Below are positions 60,850 to 64,000 of a stretch of DNA of 64,000 nucleotides, in pieces (the first letter of the stretch is position 1; each line of letters begins with the position of its first letter). Under the pieces are notes generated by a model. That model ran no database searches. It was given only the letters and a program-made list of their open reading frames with translations, and was not told the origin of the DNA. Location of the stretch: contig NZ_JAVIZM010000001.1 of NCBI RefSeq assembly GCF_031453555.1, positions 2,425,001 to 2,489,000 of the forward strand. The letters run 5' to 3'. The stretch is from Bacillus sp. SLBN-46 (GTDB lineage Bacteria; Bacillota; Bacilli; Bacillales; Cytobacillaceae). The position numbers and the translations under genes are program-made.

Positions 60850-61818
60850 GTGCGGCCTATCATTTTAGGTGTTTTTGCAGCTTTCTTTTTTGCATTTACA
60901 TTTATATTAAACAGATCGATGGACTTAGCTGGAGGAAGCTGGATATGGAGTGCATCACTCAGGTATTTTTTTATGGTACCCTTTCTTTTCATGATTGTAC
61001 TTAGTAGGAAGAACCTCAAACCATTACTTGTAGAGATGAAGAGTCGTCCAACTTCATGGGTAATTTGGAGTACAGTGGGTTTTGGATTGTTCTATGGCCC
61101 CATATGTTTTTCAGCTGCTTATGCACCAGGTTGGTTAATCGCAGCTACTTGGCAAGTTACCATCATATCTGGTTCTCTCCTAGCCCCGCTTTTTTATGAA
61201 ACAATCATAACTAAAAAGGGACCTTTAAAAATTAGGGGGGAAATTCCTTATAAAGGCTTACTAATGTCAATGATTATATTACTTGGAATTATTCTCATAC
61301 AGCTTGAACAAGCTAATCATTTATCAGTTCTTACGGTTAGCTTAGGTGTGGTTCCTGTTTTAATTGCATCGTTTGCCTATCCATTAGGAAATAGGAAAAT
61401 GATGGAGGTATGTGGTGGCCGTCTTGATGTTTTTCAACGCGTATTAGGAATGACTATAGCCAGTCTGCCTTTATGGATTATCTTATCCATTTATGGAGTG
61501 ATAGATGGTGGATTACCAAGCATGGGGCAAACCATTCAGTCAGGGCTAGTTGCTATTACCTCTGGAGTTATTGCAACGATACTATTCTTTCGAGCAACAG
61601 ACCTAGTGAGAGGAAATATGCAAAGGCTTGCCGCTGTAGAGGCCACTCAATCGATGGAGGTTTTATTTGCACTTGTTGGAGAGGTGTACATACTAAATTC
61701 AGAACTTCCAACTTTGTTATCGTGGCTTGGCATTTTGTTAGTCATGGGTGGAATGTTACTTCACAGCTATGTGTCACAAAGAAGAGAATTATCTAAAGAC
61801 CAAACCGTTGGTGCATAA
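60850..61818 (+). CDS. DMT-family transporter (multidrug resistance efflux, EmrE-like)
   Basis: A 322-residue protein with ten membrane segments (MRPIILGVFAAFFFAFTFIL, TWQVTIISGSLLAPLFYETI, VEATQSMEVLFALVGEVY). It belongs to the DMT multidrug-resistance-efflux group (PF13536). The start is a GTG after AAAAAGGAGGAATAAGAAAA. It lies in the same direction as the MFS gene but after its terminator. Substrate unknown. It ends in repeat copy 2, which carries the terminator. Confidence 0.8.
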   Translation: MRPIILGVFAAFFFAFTFILNRSMDLAGGSWIWSASLRYFFMVPFLFMIVLSRKNLKPLLVEMKSRPTSWVIWSTVGFGLFYGPICFSAAYAPGWLIAATWQVTIISGSLLAPLFYETIITKKGPLKIRGEIPYKGLLMSMIILLGIILIQLEQANHLSVLTVSLGVVPVLIASFAYPLGNRKMMEVCGGRLDVFQRVLGMTIASLPLWIILSIYGVIDGGLPSMGQTIQSGLVAITSGVIATILFFRATDLVRGNMQRLAAVEATQSMEVLFALVGEVYILNSELPTLLSWLGILLVMGGMLLHSYVSQRRELSKDQTVGA

Positions 61819-61833
61819 GTTAGGTATGAATCT

Positions 61834-61966
61834 AAAAAGAGGCTGACTCAAAAGCAAAGGTGTCTGACCCCACAATTCAATATCTAGATAAAACCTAGTG
61901 AAATCTAGTTTGGATATTGTTTTTTTAGTGGTGTCAGACCCCTTATGAGTCAGCCTCTTCTTTTTT
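61834..61966. repeat. Nested 130-bp repeat in a bidirectional terminator, copy 2
   Basis: Almost the same sequence as 3692-3821: terminator arms GAGGCTGACTCA/TGAGTCAGCCTC, the direct repeats (GGTGTCTGACCCC here and GGTGTCAGACCCC), and the inner inverted repeat. The inner right arm is changed to TTTGGATATTG, yet still pairs with CAATATCTAGA through two G-U pairs, so the structure is kept. It separates the convergent DMT and DUF421 genes. Confidence 0.85.
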
Positions 61967-61979
61967 GTGGTTCCTGCTA

Positions 61980-62840
61980 TTAACCGTTAAGATAGGGGGT
62001 GAGTTTATCAATTGTGGCTTGTAAGAGAGCTGCATTTTTTTTATACATCGCTTTTGATATTGAACAATTAGTTTCAAGTGAAAAGATTTCTAAATCTGCC
62101 TGTGCTTTTTTTAAGGTTGCTAGTAATAAAGGACGCTGGGCAGGTTCTGGCACTTGTATCTTATCATCATATAGATCAACAGTCAGTTCACCATAGGAAT
62201 CCACCTGACCAAGAAAAACATTATCAAGTGTCACACCTAGTTTTTCTAACTCGGTATATAACCAGCCTCTGCCTTTCCCTGCACATCTTAAAGGTTCATC
62301 AACAATGTTCCCGTCCATAATGACTGTTTGTGGTTCTTTTTCATTCGGCATTCTCATTTGTAAATCTTTAGGTGTCAAAGGTCGGTTTTCTCGTCTTAAT
62401 AAGGTGCTTAAATTTCCTCGTGGTTCTAGAACGGCAAATTCAACATCAGCAATTTTAAAAATATCCTTTTGTCGAAGTAGGGCAGATAACTCATCAATAG
62501 TGTATTTCTCTTTTTTTAGATTTTCCTCTAAAATTTTCCCATCTTTAATTACAACAGTGCCTTTACCTTCTGCAAAATCACTAAATTTTTTACTTTTTAT
62601 TGCTAAATAATTCACTAAAAAGGTAACGAATCCGAAAACAATGAGTGCAAGTACACCATGAAACATGTTACTTTCAAGCCCAGTAACTACTTCACCGGCA
62701 ATACTTCCTATCGTAATACCAGCAACATACTCAAAGAAAGAAAGCTCAGATATTTGCTTCTTTCCAAGTACTTTTGTAGTGATAAATAAAAGAAGCAAGA
62801 AAAATAAAGAACGCCCTATAATAAAAATCCAATCTGGCAT
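61980..62840 (-). CDS. DUF421 membrane protein fused to a DUF1657 domain (2Duf-like, YetF family)
   Basis: A 286-residue protein with about three N-terminal membrane segments (FIIGRSLFFLLLLFITTKVL, GKKQISELSFFEYVAGITIG), the YetF-type DUF421 soluble part (PQTVIMDGNIVDEPL), and a C-terminal DUF1657 domain (about 225-286, TLKKAQADLEIFSLETNCSI). This fusion is the spore inner-membrane protein called 2Duf in spoVA2mob-type elements, where it raises spore heat resistance. The ATG at 62840 follows GAGGTGAT. Two separate DUF1657 genes lie directly upstream. Confidence 0.86.
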   Translation of the reverse strand: MPDWIFIIGRSLFFLLLLFITTKVLGKKQISELSFFEYVAGITIGSIAGEVVTGLESNMFHGVLALIVFGFVTFLVNYLAIKSKKFSDFAEGKGTVVIKDGKILEENLKKEKYTIDELSALLRQKDIFKIADVEFAVLEPRGNLSTLLRRENRPLTPKDLQMRMPNEKEPQTVIMDGNIVDEPLRCAGKGRGWLYTELEKLGVTLDNVFLGQVDSYGELTVDLYDDKIQVPEPAQRPLLLATLKKAQADLEIFSLETNCSISKAMYKKNAALLQATIDKLTPYLNG

Positions 62841-62857
62841 TATTATCACCTCAAATA

Positions 62858-63064
62858 TTAGGAACCGCTATATTGTGGCTCCATTCGTTCAAGCTCCAAT
62901 ACACGATATTGAAGATCCTTCTTAATCTCTTCGATTGTTAACGTAGCATCATGAAAGATAACTTGTGCTTCCTTATCAAGTGAATTTAACGCCATGGAAG
63001 ATAATTGTGCCTCAATTCCTTTAATGGTTGAAAGACATTGTTTAACGTTTGAAGCAATAGTCAC
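62858..63064 (-). CDS. DUF1657 protein, paralogue 1
   Basis: A 68-residue helical protein (MTIASNVKQCLSTIKGIEAQ, LSSMALNSLDKEAQVIFHDA, MEPQYSGS). It starts at a GTG at 63064 after AAAGGAAG; a GTG at 63073 is less well placed. It is homologous to the next gene and to the C-terminus of the DUF421 protein. The gap to the DUF421 gene is 17 bases, so they form an operon. DUF1657 genes accompany spore heat-resistance loci. Confidence 0.8.
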   Translation of the reverse strand: MTIASNVKQCLSTIKGIEAQLSSMALNSLDKEAQVIFHDATLTIEEIKKDLQYRVLELERMEPQYSGS

Positions 63065-63084
63065 GTGAACCACTTCCTTTCAAA

Positions 63085-63123
63085 TATAAAAAAATGAAAA
63101 AGGGGTTGGCAAATTTGCCAACC
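63085..63123 (-). terminator. Perfect palindromic terminator between the DUF1657 genes
   Basis: GGTTGGCAAATTTGCCAACC (63104-63123) is a perfect 20-base palindrome; the minus strand continues into CCCTTTTTCATTTTTTT. It ends the transcript of paralogue 2 and so separates it from paralogue 1. Confidence 0.83.
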
Positions 63124-63132
63124 TAGCTATTT

Positions 63133-63336
63133 TTATTGGTTGTATTGAGGTTCTTCCGCTAAAATTTCTTGAAGGCGTGGTTCAAGACTGTCAAGAACGG
63201 ATTGTGTTTGTTGAGCGGCTTGTTGATATAGCTGCTTTGCATTTTGGTTATCTGTAGCTAAAGCAAAGGTTTCAAAGCTTGCCTGAGCACTTTTTAACCC
63301 TGCCAAAGCTTGTTTTACTTGTGTACCTACTGTCAT
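63133..63336 (-). CDS. DUF1657 protein, paralogue 2
   Basis: A 67-residue helical protein (MTVGTQVKQALAGLKSAQAS, FETFALATDNQNAKQLYQQA, EEPQYNQ). The ATG follows AAGAAGGATAAAA. It is homologous to paralogue 1 (both end in EPQY). It has its own terminator (63085-63123), so the three DUF1657-containing genes are not one simple transcript. Confidence 0.8.
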   Translation of the reverse strand: MTVGTQVKQALAGLKSAQASFETFALATDNQNAKQLYQQAAQQTQSVLDSLEPRLQEILAEEPQYNQ

Positions 63337-63513
63337 TTTTATCCTTCTTTCGTGGTAGTAATTGAATTACAGAGATAGTATGTGAGTTTTTTATTTGCTT
63401 ATGTATTTTAACTTAGTAACAAGAGACTTAAAAATTTTCCAATTGATGAAAAGTACTTAAGACTCCTGCATATAGTTGTAACATTAATAATTTCAATAGT
63501 GAGGGGGAATTGC

Positions 63514-63852
63514 GTGAGACAGGATAGCAAAGATGATTTTGTCCAAGGATTTGTGGCTAATCATAATCATGGATCTGTAGATTATACCGGGGTAAGCTCT
63601 GGTCATGTACATCAATGTTTAGATGTCACATCACCACCTATTATGACCCAGGATGGGGGACATGTACATTTTACTGAGGGTTATGTTTTATTTGAAAATG
63701 GTCACACACATCACTATCGTGCTTACTCAAGTCCAGCTATTCCAGTAGGAAATGGTATGCATGTCCATTATTATGATTTTTATACATCAGAAGATAATGG
63801 ACATAGCCATCATATAAAAGGAGTTGACCAGCCTGCTCCAGGATCAAAATAA
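63514..63852 (+). CDS. ymaF: YmaF family His-rich protein
   Basis: A 112-residue cytosolic or coat-associated protein with repeated His pairs (NHNHG, GHVHQ, GHVHF, GHTHHY, MHVHYY, GHSHH), characteristic of YmaF. Such repeats could bind metal ions; the biological role is not known. The GTG at 63514 is preferred since GAGGGGGAATTGC precedes it; a GTG at 63499 lies within the site. Confidence 0.85.
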   Translation: MRQDSKDDFVQGFVANHNHGSVDYTGVSSGHVHQCLDVTSPPIMTQDGGHVHFTEGYVLFENGHTHHYRAYSSPAIPVGNGMHVHYYDFYTSEDNGHSHHIKGVDQPAPGSK

Positions 63853-63856
63853 TGTT

Positions 63857-63889
63857 AAAAAACCAATCTTACATAAAGGTTGGTTTTTT
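63857..63889 (+). terminator. Terminator of ymaF
   Basis: AAAAAACCAA pairs with TTGGTTTTTT, extended by CTT/AAG with mismatches. Confidence 0.82.
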
Positions 63890-63978
63890 GAAATTTTTCT
63901 AAAAAATGTAAATAAAAGGTTACAAATAGTAAGAATTTTGAGGTAAAATTATAGTAAAATTTATTTTGGAGTGATTTG

Positions 63979-64000
63979 GTGATTTTATCAAGAAAGAAAA
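63979..64000 (+). CDS. Possible start of a further gene (cut by the window end)
   Basis: TTTTGGAGTGATTTG precedes a GTG at 63979 and the first seven codons (MILSRKK). The frame runs off the end of the window. Only the start signal supports it. Confidence 0.4.

Noticed and set aside
1..64000. Prophage, integrative element or genomic island
   Set aside because: No integrase, transposase, tRNA-flanking repeats or phage structural genes are seen, and codon use and base composition look even across the window by eye.

Overview
The window reads as chromosomal DNA of a low-GC, endospore-forming Bacillaceae bacterium (Bacillus/Neobacillus-like). This rests on AT-rich coding sequence, AGGAGG-type ribosome binding sites, Bacillus-type intrinsic terminators, a RacA homologue, an immune inhibitor A protease, DUF421/DUF1657 spore-type genes, preQ1 and lysine riboswitches and a b(o/a)3-type oxidase. 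I see no rRNA, tRNA, CRISPR array, prophage or insertion-sequence transposase.

Layout. 1-9.5 kb: the end of a large membrane protein gene, a CPA2 cation/proton antiporter behind a two-hairpin leader, a two-gene haem-copper oxidase (cbaAB-like), and a three-gene ABC importer. 9.6-13.6 kb: a tyrosine/homogentisate catabolic operon (hppD, flavin reductase-like, FAH-like, hmgA). 13.7-17.1 kb: Nudix hydrolase, aspartokinase III and a tandem pair of paralogous membrane proteins. 17.2-20.7 kb: an OpuF-type osmolyte importer (ATPase plus permease fused to its binding protein) facing a GntR/RCK_C regulator of BusR architecture. 20.7-31.9 kb: M50-like peptidase, nitronate monooxygenase, NrnB-type DHH phosphoesterase, a frameshifted acyltransferase, a secreted GH70 (GtfC-like) glucanotransferase, RacA and a RacA-like partner, a DMT transporter and a HAD phosphatase. 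31.9-34 kb: a preQ1 riboswitch followed by queC-queD-queE. 34-41.3 kb: polysaccharide deacetylase, a frameshifted DUF2935 gene, a class V aminotransferase-fold protein, a four-module persulfide-type oxidoreductase followed by a CstR-type sensor, and a YkuD L,D-transpeptidase. 41.4-55.7 kb: InhA protease, ATP-grasp protein, YceI, HelD, an SDR plus divergent QueA paralogue, an alpha/beta-hydrolase lacking its nucleophile, and asnS behind an attenuator-like leader. 55.7-64 kb: a lysine-riboswitch-controlled permease, YitT, YvbH, an MFS exporter with an unusual leader, a DMT transporter, the DUF421/DUF1657 cluster and YmaF.

The most striking non-coding signal precedes the MFS exporter (59.4-59.5 kb). 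A strong Shine-Dalgarno is followed by a start codon and an immediate stop (ATGTAA). A 17-bp stem then begins inside that stop codon and buries the exporter's own ribosome binding site. This looks like a translational attenuator whose leader ORF is a single codon. Other items are the repressor-like operator on the opuF promoter beside a BusR-type regulator, two near-identical 130-bp nested repeats in terminator loops about 58 kb apart, two single-base frameshifted genes, and several small genes. All calls come from reading the sequence; none was checked against a database.
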